This document shows positions 47,501-61,600 of a stretch of 64,000 nucleotides of DNA, piece by piece; position 1 is the first letter of the stretch, and each line of letters opens with the position of its first letter. The notes beneath the pieces are model-generated. The model saw only the letters and a program-made list of their open reading frames with translations. It searched no databases and was not told the origin of the DNA. The position numbers and the translations under genes are program-made. This DNA comes from Hippophae tibetana (taxonomy: Eukaryota > Streptophyta > Magnoliopsida > Rosales > Elaeagnaceae). Where the stretch lies: NCBI GenBank assembly GCA_037013495.1, contig CM072808.1:6239319-6303318 (forward strand), written 5' to 3'.

Positions 47501-49604
47501 AACATTTGGTAAATAAGAGTAACAACTTTCAACAGAGATATCTTTTTACTCGGGTATCGAAACGAATATTATAATTTATTAAATGGAATCTCATATCAAA
47601 TTACACAATATGTATTGGTCTCACAAGAAAAAAATCGTTTTTGTACCCAAATAACATCGTTTACATCACTTATTTAGTGTTTAAAGATTTTGACGCACCA
47701 TTTTCATTTTACTTACTTCCGGTTTAATTCAAGAGAGCTATAAAGGAGATATTGCTGCCGACCTAGGTTTGTTTGTTTATATTTTCAATCAATCTCTCTT
47801 ATTGAAAAAATATTGTGTAGAAAAAAAGAACGGAGATGTTGTTCAAATTTTCAAAAACAAAAAAACATTTGGTAAATAAGAGTAACAACTTTCAACGGAG
47901 ATAACTTTTTACTCGGGTATCGAAACGAATATTATAATTTATGAAATTGAAGCTCGTATCAAATTACACAATACGCATTGGTCTCGCAAGAGAAAAGTCG
48001 TTTTTGTACCCAAATAACATTGTTTACATCATTTATTGAGTGTTTAAAGATTTTGACGCACCATTCTCATTTTACTTAATTCCGATTTAATTCAATAGAG
48101 CTATAAAGGAGATATTGATGCCGACCTAGGTTTTTTTATTTATATTTTCAATCAATCTCTCTTATTGAAAAAAATATAGAAGAGAAAAAGAAAATGAATG
48201 TGGTTCAAATTTTCAAAAACAAAAAAACATTTGGTAAATAAGAGTAACAACTTTCAACGGAGATAACTTTTTACTCGGGTATCGAAACGACTATTATAAT
48301 TTATTAAATGGAATCTCATATCAAATTACACCATATGTATTGGTCTTACAAGAAAAAAATCGTTTTTGTACCCAAATAACATCGTTTACATCTCTTATTT
48401 AGTGTTTAAAGTTTTTTACGCAGCATTTTCATTTTACTTACTTCAAGTTTAATTCAATAGAGCTATAAAGGAGATATTGGTGCTGACCTAGGTTTGTTTA
48501 TTTATATTTTCAATCAATCTCTCTTATTGAAAAAAATAGAGAAGAGAAAGTGAAAATGAATGTGGGTCACATTTTCAAAATAGAAAACACATTTGGTAAA
48601 TATGAGTTACAACTTTCAATGGAGATAAATTTTGACTGAGGTATCGAAACGATTATTATAATATATCAAATTAAAGCTCGTATCAAATTAAACAATTATC
48701 ATTTTCCTCGATGGGAAAATCATTTTTGTACCCAAACAACATCGTTTACATCACTTATTTACTGTTTAAAGTTTTTGACTCACCATTTTCATTTTACTTA
48801 CTTCCGGTTTAATTCAATACAGCTATAAAGGAGATATTGGTGCCGATCAAGGTTTGTTTATTTATATTTTCAATCAATCTCTCTTATTGAAAAAATATTG
48901 AGTAGAAAAAAAGAACGGAGATTTGTTTCACATTTTCAAGAACAAAAAACATTTGGTAAAAAAGAATAACAACTTTCAACGGAGATAACTTTTTACTCGG
49001 GTATCGAAACGAATATTATAATTTATTAAATGGAAGCTCGTAACAAATTAGACAATATGCTTTGGTCTCGCAAGAAAAAAATCGTTTTTGTACCCAAATA
49101 ACATCGTTTATATCACTTATTTAGTGTTTAAAGATTTTGACGCACCATTTTCATAGTACTTACTTCCGGTTTAATTCAATAGACCTATAAAGGAGATATT
49201 GGTGCCGATCTAGGTTTGTTTTTTTATATTTTCAATCAATCTCTCTTATTGAAAAAATATTGTGTAGAAAAAAAGAACGGAGATGTTGTTCAAATTTTCA
49301 AAAACAAAAAAAACATTTGGTAAATAAGAGTAACAACTTTCAACGGAGATAACTTTTTACTCGGGTATCGAAACGAATATTATAATTTATGAAATTGAAG
49401 CTCGTATCAAATTACACAATATGCATTTGTCTCGCAAGAGAAAAGTCGTTTTTGTACCCAAATAACATTGTTTACATCATTTAATTAGTGTTTAAAGTTT
49501 TTGACGCAGCATTTTCATTTTACTTACTTTAGGTTTAATTCAATAGAGCTATAAAGGAGATATTGGTGCCGACCAAGGTTTGTTTATTTATATTTTCAAT
49601 CAAT
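44561..49604 (+). repeat. Mosaic satellite segment with a spaced duplicated f monomer
   Basis: About 14 monomers follow: e, f, g, a2, b2, broken d, e, f, b, h, h/b2, f, g, h. The f monomers at about 47115 and 48562 share AAAGTGAAAATGAATG, GTGGGTCAC, CCCAAACAACATCG and AATACAGCTATAAAGG, so one is a recent copy of the other four monomers (1447 bp) away. The d monomer at about 46398 has CTGAGTATCG for CTGGGGTATCG, which creates a stop and a frameshift. The g monomer at about 48927 carries TTTGTTTCAC, AAAGAATAAC and TTTTCATAGTACTT, shared with copies at 51.1 and 56.5 kb. Confidence 0.72.
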
Positions 49605-51093
49605 CTCTCTTATTGAAAAAAATAGAGAAGAGAAGAAAGAAAATGAATGTTGTTCACATTTTCAAAATCAAAAACACATTTGGTAAATATGAGTTACAAC
49701 TTTCAACGGAGATGACTTTTGACTGGGGTATCGAAACGAATCTTATAATATATCGAATTAATGCTCGTATCGAATTAAACAATTGTCATTTTCCTCGATG
49801 GGAAAATCATTTTTGTACCCAAATAACATCGTTTACATAACTTATTTACTGTTTAAAGTTTTTGACTCACCATTTTCATTTTACTTACTTCCGGTTTAAT
49901 TCAATAGAGCTATAAAGGAGATATTGGTGCTGATCAAGGTTTGTTTATTTATATTTTCAATCAATCTCTCTTATTGAAAAAATATTGAGTAGAAAAAAAG
50001 AACGGATATTTTGTTCACATTTTTCAAGAACAAAAAACATTTGGTAAAAAAGAGTAACAACTTTCAACGGAGATAACTTTTTACTCGGGTATCGAAACGA
50101 CTATTATAATTTATTAAATGGAATCTCATATCAAATTACACAATATGTATTGGTCTTACAAGAAAAAAATCGTTTTTGTACCCAAATAACATCGTTTACA
50201 TCATTTATTTAGTGTTTAAAGTTTTTTACGCAGCATTTTCATTTTACTTACTTCAAGTTTAATTCAATAGAGCTATAAAGGAGATATTGGTGCTGACCTA
50301 GGTTTGTTTATTTATATTTTCAATGAATCTCTCTTATTGAAAAAAATAGAGAAGAGAAGAAAGAAAATGAATGTTGTTCACATTTTCAAAATCAAAAACA
50401 CATTTGGTAAATATGAGTTACAACTTTCAACGGAGATGACTTTTGACTGGGGTATCGAAACGAATCTTATAATATATCGAATTAATGCTCGTATCGAATT
50501 AAACAATATGCATTTTCCTCGAAAGGAAAATCATTTTTGTACCCAAATAACATCGTTTACATCACTTATTTACTATTTAAAGTTTTGGACGCACTATTTT
50601 CATTTTACTTACGTCCTGTTTAATTCAATAGACCTATAAAGGAGATATTGGTGCCGATCTGGGTTTGTTTTTTTATATTTTCAATCAATCTCTCTTATTG
50701 AAAAAATATTAAGTAGAAAAAAAGAACGGAGATGTTGTTCACATTTTAAAAAACAAAAACATTTGGTAAATAAGAGTAACAACTTTCAACGGAGATAACT
50801 TTTTACTCGGGTATCGAAATGAATATTATAATTTATAAAATGGAAGCTCGTATCAAATTAGACAATATGCATTGGTCTCGCAAGAAAAAAATTGTTTTTG
50901 TACCCAAATAACATCGTTTACATCACTTATTTAGTGTTTAAAGATTTTGACGCACCATTTTCATTTTACTTACTTCCGATTTAATTCAATAGAGCTATAA
51001 AGGAGATATTGATGCCGACCTAGGTTTTTTTATTTATATTTTCAATCAATCTCTCTTATTCAAAAAATATTAAGTAGAAAAAAAGAACGGAGA
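49605..51093 (+). repeat. Spaced duplication, copy 1 (shift 2531)
   Basis: About 1.49 kb (d/a2, b2, d, e) recurs at 52136-53624. Shared markers are CGTATCGAATTAAAC, AACAATTGTCATTTTCC, GGTGCTGATCAAGG, CACATTTTTCAAGAAC, ACTTACGTCCTG and a shortened ACAAAAACATTTGG. The first monomer joins a d-type head to an a2-type tail, so its open frame stops early at 49840. Confidence 0.83.
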
Positions 51094-52135
51094 TTTGTTT
51101 CACATTTTCAAGAACAAAAAACATTTGGTAAAAAAGAATAACAACTTTCAACGGAGATAACTTTTTACTCGGGTATCGAAACGAATATTATAATTTATTA
51201 AATGGAAGCTCGTAACAAATTAGACAATATGCTTTGGTCTCGCAAGAAAAAAATCGTTTTTGTACCCAAATAACATCGTTTATATCACTTATTTAGTGTT
51301 TAAAGATTTTGACGCACCATTTTCATAGTACTTACTTCCGGTTTAATTCAATAGACCTATAAAGGAGATATTGGTGCCGATCTAGGTTTGTTTTTTTATA
51401 TTTTCAATCAATCTCTCTTATTGAAAAAATATTGTGTAGAAAAAAAGAACGGAGATGTTGTTCAAATTTTCAAAAACAAAAAAAACATTTGGTAAATAAG
51501 AGTAACAACTTTCAACGGAGATAACTTTTTACTCGGGTATCGAAACGAATATTATAATTTATGAAATTGAAGCTCGTATCAAATTACACAATATGCATTT
51601 GTCTCGCAAGAGAAAAGTCGTTTTTGTACCCAAATAACATTGTTTACATCATTTAATTAGTGTTTAAAGTTTTTGACGCAGCATTTTCATTTTACTTACT
51701 TTAGGTTTAATTCAATAGAGCTATAAAGGAGATATTGGTGCCGACCTAGGTTTGTTTATTTATATTTTCAATCAATCTCTCTTATTGAAAAAAATAGAGA
51801 AGAGAAAAAGAAAATGAATTAGGTTCACATTTTCAAAATCGAAAACACATTTGGTAAATATGAGTTACAACTTTTAACGGAGATAAATTTTGACTGAGGT
51901 ATCAAAACGATTATTATAATATATCAAATTAAAGCTCGTATCAAATTAAACCGTATGCATTTTCCTCGAAAGGAAAATCATTTTTATACCCAAATAACAT
52001 CGTTTACATCACTTATTTACTGTATAAAGTTTTTGACGTACCATTTTCATTTTACTTACGTCCGGTTTAATTCAATAGAGCTATAAAGGAGATATTGGAG
52101 CCGATCAAGGTTTGTTTTTTATATTTTCAATAAAT
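51094..52135 (+). repeat. Mosaic segment between the duplicated blocks (g, h, a)
   Basis: The g and h monomers match 48922-49565 at a shift of 2172 (TTTGTTTCAC, AAAGAATAAC, TTTTCATAGTACTT, CAAAAAAAACATTTGG). Then an a monomer of the 5781/7952 subtype appears (AACTTTTAACGG, ATTGGAGCCGATC). With the flanking duplication this makes a 7-monomer period of 2531 bp from roughly 48.9 to 53.6 kb. Confidence 0.75.
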
Positions 52136-53624
52136 CTCTTTTATTGAAAAAAATAGAGAAGAGAAGAAAGAAAATGAATGTTGTTCACATTTTCAAAATC
52201 GAAAACACATTTGGTAAATATGAGTTACAACTTTCAACGGAGATGACTTTTGACTGGGGTATCGAAACGAATCTTATAATATATCGAATTAATGCTCGTA
52301 TCGAATTAAACAATTGTCATTTTCCTCGATGGGAAAATCATTTTTGTACCCAAATAACATCGTTTACATAACTTATTTACTGTTTAAAGTTTTTAACTCA
52401 CCATTTTCATTTTACTTACTTCCGGTTTAATTCAATAGAGCTATAAAGGAGATATTGGTGCTGATCAAGGTTTGTTTATTTATATTTTCAATCAATCTCT
52501 CTTATTGAAAAAATATTGAGTAGAAAAAAAGAACGGATATTTTGTTCACATTTTTCAAGAACAAAAAACATTTGGTAAAAAAGAGTAACAACTTTCAACG
52601 GAGATAACTATTTACTCGGGTATCGAAACGACTATTATAATTTATTAAATGGAATCTCATATCAAATTACACAATATGTATTGGTCTTACAAGAAAAAAA
52701 TCGTTTTTGTACCCAAATAACATCGTTTACATCATTTATTTAGTGTTTAAAGTTTTTTACGCAGCATTTTCATTTTACTTACTTCAAGTTTAATTCAATA
52801 GAGCTATAAAGGAGATATTGGTGCTGACCTAGGTTTGTTTATTTATATTTTCAATGAATCTCTCTTATTGAAAAAAATAGAGAAGAGAAGAAAGAAAATG
52901 AATGTTGTTCACATTTTCAAAATCAAAAACACATTTGGTAAATATGAGTTACAACTTTCAACGGAGATGACTTTTGACTGGGGTATCGAAACGAATCTTA
53001 TAATATATCGAATTAATGCTCGTATCGAATTAAACAATATGCATTTTCCTCAAAAGGAAAATCATTTTTGTACCCAAATAACATCGTTTACATCACTTAT
53101 TTACTATTTAAAGTTTTTGACGCACTATTTTCATTTTACTTACGTCCTGTTTAATTCAATAGACCTATAAAGGAGATATTGGTGCCGATCTAGGTTTGTT
53201 TTTTTATATTTTCAATCAATCTCTCTTATTGAAAAAATATTAAGTAGAAAAAAAGAACGGAGATGTTGTTCACATTTTAAAAAACAAAAACATTTGGTAA
53301 ATAAGAGTAACAACTTTCAACGGAGATAACTTTTTACTCGGGTATCGAAATGAATATTATAATTTATAAAATGGAAGCTCGTATCAAATTAGACAATATG
53401 CATTGGTGTCGCAAGAAAAAAATCGTTTTTGTACCCAAATAACATCGTTTACATCACTTATTTAGTGTTTAAAGATTTTGACGCACCATTTTCATTTTAC
53501 TTACTTCCGATTTAATTCAATAGAGCTATAAAGGAGATATTGATGCCGACCTAGGTTTTTTTATTTATATTTTCAATCAATCTCTCTTATTCAAAAAATA
53601 TTAAGTAGAAAAAAAGAACGGAGA
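52136..53624 (+). repeat. Spaced duplication, copy 2 (shift 2531)
   Basis: This repeats 49605-51093 with the same chimeric d/a2 monomer and markers. Small differences are AAAATCGAAAACAC for AAAATCAAAAACAC near 52196, TAACTATTTACTCGGG near 52607 and CCTCAAAAGG near 53048. After 53624 an extra e monomer follows where copy 1 has the g monomer with TTTGTTTCAC. Confidence 0.83.
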
Positions 53625-56600
53625 TGTTGTTCACATTTTAAAAAACAAAAAACATTTGGTAAATAAGAGTAACAACTTTCAACGGAGATAACTTTTTACT
53701 CGGGTATCGAAATGAATATTATAATTTATAAAATGGAAGCTCGTATCAAATTAGACAATATGCATTGGTCTCGCAAGAAAAAAATCGTTTTTGTACCCAA
53801 CTAACATCGTTTACATCACTTATTTAGTGTTTAAAGATTTTGACGCACCATTTTCATTTTACTTACTTCCGATTTAATTCAATAGAGCTATAAAGGAGAT
53901 ATTGATGCCGACCTAGGTTTTTTTATTTATATTTTCAATCAATCTCTCTTATTGAAAAAAATAGAGAAGAGAAAAAGAAAATGAATGTGGTTCACATTTT
54001 CAAAATAGAAAACACATTTGGTAAATGTGAGTTACAACTTTCAATGGAGATAAATTTTGACTGAGGTGTCGAAACGATTATTATAATATATCAAATTAAA
54101 GCTCGTATCAAATTAAACAATTATCATTTTCCTCGATAGGAAAATCATTTTTGTACCCAAATAATATCGTTTATATCACTTATTTACTGTTTAAAGTTTT
54201 TGACTCACCATTTTCATTTTACTTACTTCCGGTTTAATTCAATACAGCTATAAAGGAGATATTGGTGCCGATCAAGGTTTGTTTATTTATATTTTCAATC
54301 AATCTCTCTTATTGAAAAAATATTGAGTAGAAAAAAAGAACGGAGATTTTGTTCACATTTTCAAGAACAAAAAACATTTGGTAAAAAAGAGTAACAACTT
54401 TCAACGGAGATAACTTTTTACTCGGGTATCGAAACGAATATTATAATTTATTAAATGGAAGCTCGTAACAAATTAGACAATATGCTTTGGTCTCGCAAGA
54501 AAAAAATCGTTTTTGTACCCAAATAACATCGTTTATATCACTTATTTAGTGTTTAAAGATTTTGACGCACCATTTTCATTTTACTTACTTCCAGTTTAAT
54601 TCAATAGACCTATAAAGGAGATATTGGTGCCGATCTAGGTTTGTTTTTTTATATTTTCAATCAATCTCTCTTATTGAAAAAATATTGTGTAGAAAAAAAG
54701 AACGGAGATGTTGTTCAAATTTTCAAAAACAAAAAAACATTTGGTAAATAAGAGTAACAACTTTCAACGGAGAATACTTTTTACTCGGGTATCGAAACGA
54801 ATATTATAATTTATGAAATTGAAGCTCGCATCAAATTACACAATATGCATTTGTCTCGCAAGAGAAAAGTCGTTTTTGTACCCTAATAACATTGTTTACA
54901 TCATTTAATTAGTGTTTAAAGTTTTTGACGCAGCATTTTCATTTTACTTACTTTTGGTTTAATTCAATAGAGCTATAAAGGAGATATTGGTGCCGACCTA
55001 GGTTTGTTTATTTATATTTTCAATCAATCTCTCTTATTGAAAAAAATAGAGAAGAGAAAAAGAAAATAAATTAGGTTCACATTTTCAAAATCGAAAACAC
55101 ATTTGGTAAATATGAGTTACAACTTTCAACGGAGATAAATTTTCACTGAGGTATCGAAACGATTATTATAATATATCAAATTAAAGCTCGTATCAAATTA
55201 AACAATTATCATTTTCCTCGATGGGAAAATCATTTTTGTACCCAAATAACATCGTTTACATAACTTATTTACTGTTTAAAGTTTTTGACTCACCATTTTC
55301 ATTTTACTTACTTCCGGTTTAATTCAATAGAGCTATAAAGGAGATATTGGTGCCGATCAAGGTTTGTTTATTTATATTTTCAATCAATCTCTTATATTGA
55401 AAAAATATTGAGTAGAAAAAAAGAACGGATATTTTGTTCACATTTTCAAGAACAAAAAACATTTGGTAAATAAGAGTAACAACTTTCAATGGAGATAACT
55501 TTTTACTCGAGTATCGAAACGAATATTATAATTTATGAAATTGAAGCTCGTATCAAATTACACAATACGCATTGGTCTCGCAAGAGAAAAGTCGTTTTTG
55601 TACCCAAATAACATTGTTTACATCATTTAATTAGTGTTTAATGTTTTTGACGCAGCATTTTCATTTTACTTACTTTAGGTTTAATTCAATAGAGCTATAA
55701 AGGAGATATTGATGCCGACCTAGGTTTTTTTATTTATATTTTCAATCAATCTCTCTTATTGAAAAAAATAGAGAAGAGAAAAAGAAAATGAATGTTATTC
55801 AAATTTTCAAAAACAAAAAAACATTTGGTAAATAAGAGTAACAACTTTCAACGGAGATAACTTTTTACTCGGGTATCGAAATGAATATTATAATTTATTA
55901 AATGGAAGCTCGTATCAAATTAGACAATATGCATTGGTCTGGCAAGAAAAAAATCGTTTTTGTACCCAAATAACATCGTTTACATCACTTATTGAGTGTT
56001 TAAAGATTTTGACGCACCATTTTCATTTTACTTACTTCCGATTTAATTCAATAGAGCTATAAAGGAGATATTGATGCCGACCTAGGTTTTTTTATTTATA
56101 TTTTCAATCAATCTCTCTTATTGAAAAAAAATAGAGAAGAGAAAAAGAAAATGAATGTGGTTCACATTTTCAAAATCAAAAACACATTTGGTAAATATGA
56201 GTTACAACTTTCAACGGAGATGACTTTTGACTGGGGTATCGAAACGAATCTTATAATATATCGAATTAATGCTCGTATCAAATTAAACAATATGCATTTT
56301 CCTCGAAAGGAAAATCATTTTTGTACCCAAATAACATCGTTTACATCACTTATTTACTGTTTAAAGTTTTTGACTCACCATTTTCATTTTACTTACTTCC
56401 GGTTTAATTCAATAGAGCTATAAAGGAGATATTGGTGCCGATCAAGGTTTGTTTATTTATATTTTCAATCAATCTCTCTTATTGAAAAAATATTGAGTAG
56501 AAAAAAAGAACGGAGATTTGTTTCACATTTTCAAGAACAAAAAACATTTGGTAAAAAAGAATAACAACTTTCAACGGAGATAACTTTTTACTCGGGTATC

Positions 56601-57239
56601 GAAACGAATATTATAATTTATTAAATGGAAGCTCGTAACAAATTAGACAATATGCTTTGGTCTCGCAAGAAAAAAATCGTTTTTGTACCCAAATAACATC
56701 GTTTATATCACTTATTTAGTGTTTAAAGATTTTGACGCACCATTTTCATAGTACTTACTTCCGGTTTAATTCAATAGACCTATAAAGGAGATATTGGTGC
56801 CGATCTAGGTTTGTTTTTTTATATTTTCAATCAATCTCTCTTATTGAAAAAATATTGTGTAGAAAAAAAGAACGGAGATGTTGTTCAAATTTTCAAAAAC
56901 AAAAAAAACATTTGGTAAATAAGAGTAACAACTTTCAACGGAGATAACTTTTTACTCGGGTATCGAAACGAATATTATAATTTATGAAATTGAAGCTCGT
57001 ATCAAATTACACAATATGCATTTGTCTCGCAAGAGAAAAGTCGTTTTTGTACCCAAATAACATTGTTTACATCATTTAATTAGTGTTTAAAGTTTTTGAC
57101 GCAGCATTTTCATTTTACTTACTTTAGGTTTAATTCAATAGAGCTATAAAGGAGATATTGGTGCCGACCTAGGTTTGTTTATTTATATTTTCAATCAATC
57201 TCTCTTATTGAAAAAAATAGAGAAGAGAAGAAAGAAAAT
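53625..57239 (+). repeat. Mosaic satellite segment
   Basis: About ten monomers follow: e, f, g, h, a2, a/h recombinant, e/h, d/f, g, h. The e/h monomer at about 55797 (GTTATTCAAATTTTC, TTATTGAGTGTTT) is the relative of the one at 17356, nearly 38 kb away, so variants are shared across the LTR. The h monomer at about 54713 has GGAGAATACTTTTT, also seen at about 59475. The leader of the next a2 monomer reads AAAATAAATTAGG, losing the ATG present elsewhere. Confidence 0.7.
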
Positions 57240-57963
57240 GAATGTTGTTCACATTTTCAAAATCAAAAACACATTTGGTAAATATGAGTTACAACTTTCA
57301 ACGGAGATGACTTTTGACTGGGGTATCGAAACGAATCTTATAATATATCGAATTAATGCTCGTATCGAATTAAACAATTGTCATTTTCCTCGATGGGAAA
57401 ATCATTTTTGTACCCAAATAACATCGTTTACATAACTTATTTACTGTTTAAAGTTTTTTACTCACCATTTTCATTTTACTTACTTCCGGTTTAATTCAAT
57501 AGAGCTATAAAGGAGATATTGGTGCTGATCAAGGTTTGTTTATTTATATTTTCAATCAATCTCTCTTATTGAAAAAATATTGAGTAGAAAAAAAGAACGG
57601 ATATTTTGTTCACATTTTTCAAGAACAAAAAACATTTGGTAAATAAGAGTAACAACTTTCAACGGAGATAACTTTTTACTCGGGTATCGAAACGAATATT
57701 ATAATTTATGAAATTGAAGCTCGTATCAAATTACACAATATGCATTTGTCTCGCAAGAGAAAAGTCGTTTTTGTACCCAAATAACATTGTTTACATCATT
57801 TAATTAGTGTTTAAAGTTTTTGACGCAGCATTTTCATTTTACTTACTTTAGGTTTAATTCAATAGAGCTATAAAGGAGATATTGGTGCCGACCTAGGTTT
57901 GTTTATTTATATTTTCAATCAATCTCTCTTATTGAAAAAAATAGAGAAGAGAAGAAAGAAAAT
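57240..57963 (+). repeat. Dimer unit, copy 1 (724 bp; d/a2 + b/h)
   Basis: A two-monomer block repeats at once, with anchors at 57247, 57971 and 58694. It contains the chimeric d/a2 monomer (AACAATTGTCATTTTCC) and a monomer that starts as b2 (CACATTTTTCAAGAAC) and ends as h (ATGAAATTGAAGC). Copy 1 has TTTTTTACTCACC where copy 2 has TTTTTGACTCACC. Confidence 0.85.
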
Positions 57964-58687
57964 GAATGTTGTTCACATTTTCAAAATCAAAAACACATTT
58001 GGTAAATATGAGTTACAACTTTCAACGGAGATGACTTTTGACTGGGGTATCGAAACGAATCTTATAATATATCGAATTAATGCTCGTATCGAATTAAACA
58101 ATTGTCATTTTCCTCGATGGGAAAATCATTTTTGTACCCAAATAACATCGTTTACATAACTTATTTACTGTTTAAAGTTTTTGACTCACCATTTTCATTT
58201 TACTTACTTCCGGTTTAATTCAATAGAGCTATAAAGGAGATATTGGTGCTGATCAAGGTTTGTTTATTTATATTTTCAATCAATCTCTCTTATTGAAAAA
58301 ATATTGAGTAGAAAAAAAGAACGGATATTTTGTTCACATTTTTCAAGAACAAAAAAATTTGGTAAATAAGAGTAACAACTTTCAACGGAGATAACTTTTT
58401 ACTCGGGTATCGAAACGAATATTATAATTTATGAAATTGAAGCTCGTATCAAATTACACAATATGCATTTGTCTCGCAAGAGAAAAGTCGTTTTTGTACC
58501 CAAATAACATTGTTTACATCATTTAATTAGTGTTTAAAGTTTTTGACGCAGCATTTTCATTTTACTTACTTTAGGTTTAATTCAATAGAGCTATAAAGGA
58601 GATATTGGTGCCGACCTAGGTTTGCTTATTTATATTTTCAATCAATCTCTCTTATTGAAAAAAATAGAGAAGAGAAGAAAGAAAATG
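57964..58687 (+). repeat. Dimer unit, copy 2 (723-724 bp)
   Basis: This is an almost exact repeat of the previous dimer. It differs by AAAAAAATTTGG for AAAAAACATTTGG near 58348 and by GCTTATTTATATT for GTTTATTTATATT near 58624. A third copy of the d head follows at 58688 but continues into a complete d monomer. Confidence 0.85.
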
Positions 58688-61600
58688 AATGTTGTTCACA
58701 TTTTCAAAATCAAAAACACATTTGGTAAATATGAGTTACAACTTTCAACGGAGATGACTTTTGACTGGGGTATCGAAACGAATCTTATAATATATCGAAT
58801 TAATGCTCGTATCAAATTAAACAATATGCATTTTCCTCGAAAGGAAAATCATTTTTGTACCCAAATAACATCGTTTACATCACTTATTTACTGTTTAAAG
58901 TTTTTGACTCACCATTTTCATTTTACTTACTTCCCGTTTAATTCAATACAGCTATAAAGGAGATATTGGTGCCGATCAAGGTTTGTTTATTTATATTTTC
59001 AATCAATCTCTCTTATTGAAAAAATATTGAGTAGAAAAAAAGAACGGAGATTTGTTTCACATTTTCAAGAACAAAAAACATTTGGTAAAAAAGAATAACA
59101 ACTTTCAACGGAGATAACTTTTTACTCGGGTATCGAAACGAATATTATAATTTATTAAATGGAAGCTCGTAACAAATTAGACAATATGCTTTGGTCTCGC
59201 AAGAAAAAAATCGTTTTTGTACCCAAATAACATCGTTTATATCACTTATTTAGTGTTTAAAGATTTTGACGCACCATTTTCATTTTACTTACTTCCAGTT
59301 TAATTAAATAGACCTATAAAGGAGATATTGGTGCCGATCTAGGTTTGTTTTTTTATATTTTCAATCAATCTCTCTTATTGAAAAAATATTGTGTAGAAAA
59401 AAAGAACGGAGATGTTGTTCAAATTTTCAAAAACAAAAAAACATTTGGTAAATAAGAGTAACAACTTTCAACGGAGAATACTTTTTACTCGGGTATCGAC
59501 ACGAATATTATAATTTATGAAATTGAAGCTCGTATCAAATTACACAATATGCATTTGTATCCCAAGAGAAAAGTCGTTTTTGTACCCAAATAACATTTTT
59601 TACATCATTTAATTAGTGTTTAAAGTTTTTGACGCATCATTTTCATTTTACTTACTTTAGGTTTAATTCAATAGAGCTATAAAGGAGATATTGGTGCCGA
59701 CCTAGGTTTGTTTATTTATATTTTCAATCAATCTCTCTTATTGAAAAAAATACAGAAGAGAAAAAGAAAATGAATTAGGTTCACATTTTCAAAATCGAAA
59801 ACACATTTGGTAAATATGAGTTACAACTTTCAACGGAGATAAATTTTCACTGAGGTATCGAAACGATTATTATAATATATCAAATTAAAGCTCGTATCAA
59901 ATTAAACAATTATCATTTTCCTCGATGGGAAAATCATTTTTGTACCCAAATAACATCGTTTACATAACTTATTTACTGTTTAAAGTTTTTGACTCACCAT
60001 TTTCATTTTACTTACTTCCGGTTTAATTCAATAGAGCTATAAAGGAGATATTGGTGCCGATCAAGGTTTGTTTATTTATATTTTCAATCAATCTCTCTTA
60101 TTGAAAAAATATTGAGTAGAAAAAAAGAACGGATATTTTGTTCACATTTTCAAGAACAAAAAACATTTGGTAAAAAAGTGTAACAACTTTCAACGGAGAT
60201 AACTTTTTTCTCGGGTATCGAAACGACTATTATAATTTATTAAATGGAATCTCATATCAAATTACACAATATGTATTGGTCTTACAAGAAAAAAATCGTT
60301 TTTGTACCCAAATAACATCGTTTACATCATTTATTTAGTGTTTAAAGTTTTTTACGGAGCATTTTCATTTTACTTACTTCAAGTTTAATTCAATAGAGCT
60401 ATAAAGGAGATATTGTTGCTGACCTAGGTTTGTTTATTTATATTTTCAATGAATCTCTCTAATTGAAAAAAATAGAGAAGAGAAGAAAGAAAATGAATGT
60501 TGTTCACATTTTCAAAATCAAAAACACATTTGGTAAATATGAGTTACAACTTTCAACGGAGATGACTTTTGACTGGGGTATCGAAATGAATCTTATAATA
60601 TATCGAATTAATGCTCCTATCAAATTAAACAATATGCATTTTCCTCGAAAGGAAAATCATTTTTGTACCCAAATAACATCGTTTACATCACTTATTTACT
60701 ATTTAATGTTTTTGACGCACTATTTTCATTTTACTTACGTCCGGTTTAATTCAATAGACCTATAAAGGAGATATTGGTGCCAATCTAGGTTTGTTTTTTT
60801 ATATTTTCAATCAATCTCTCTTATTGAAAAAATATTAAGTAGAAAAAAAGAACGGAGATGTTGTTCACATTTTAAAAAAAAAAAACATTTGGTAAATAAG
60901 AGTAACAACTTTCAACGGAGATAACTTTTTACTCGGGTATCGAAATGAATATTATAATTTATAAAATGGAAGCTCGTATCAAATTAGACAATATGCATTG
61001 GTCTCGCAAGAAAAAAATCGTTTTTGTACCCAAATAACATCGTTTACATCACTTATTTAGTGTTTAAAGATTTTGACGCACCATTTTCATTTTACTTACT
61101 TCCGATTTAATTCAATAGAGCTATAAAGGAGATATTGATGCCGACCTAGGTTTTTTTATTTATATTTTCAATCAATCTCTCTTATTCAAAAAATATTAAG
61201 TAGAAAAAAAGAACGGAGATGTTGTTCACATTTTAAAAAACAAAAAACATTTGGTAAATAAGAGTAACAACTTTCAACGGAGATAACTTTTTACTCGGGT
61301 ATCGAAATGAATATTATAATTTATAAAATGGAAGCTCGTATCAAATTAGACAATATGCATTGGTCTCGCAAGAAAAAAATCGTTTTTGTACCCAAATAAC
61401 ATCGTTTACATCACTTATTGAGTGTTTAAAGATTTTGACGCACCATTTTCATTTTACTTACTTCCGATTTAATTCAATAGAGCTATAAAGGAGATATTGG
61501 TGCCGATCAAGGTTTGTTTATTTATATTTTCAATCAATCTCTCTTATTGAAAAAATATTGAGTAGAAAAAAAGAACGGAGATTTTGTTCACATTTTCAAG

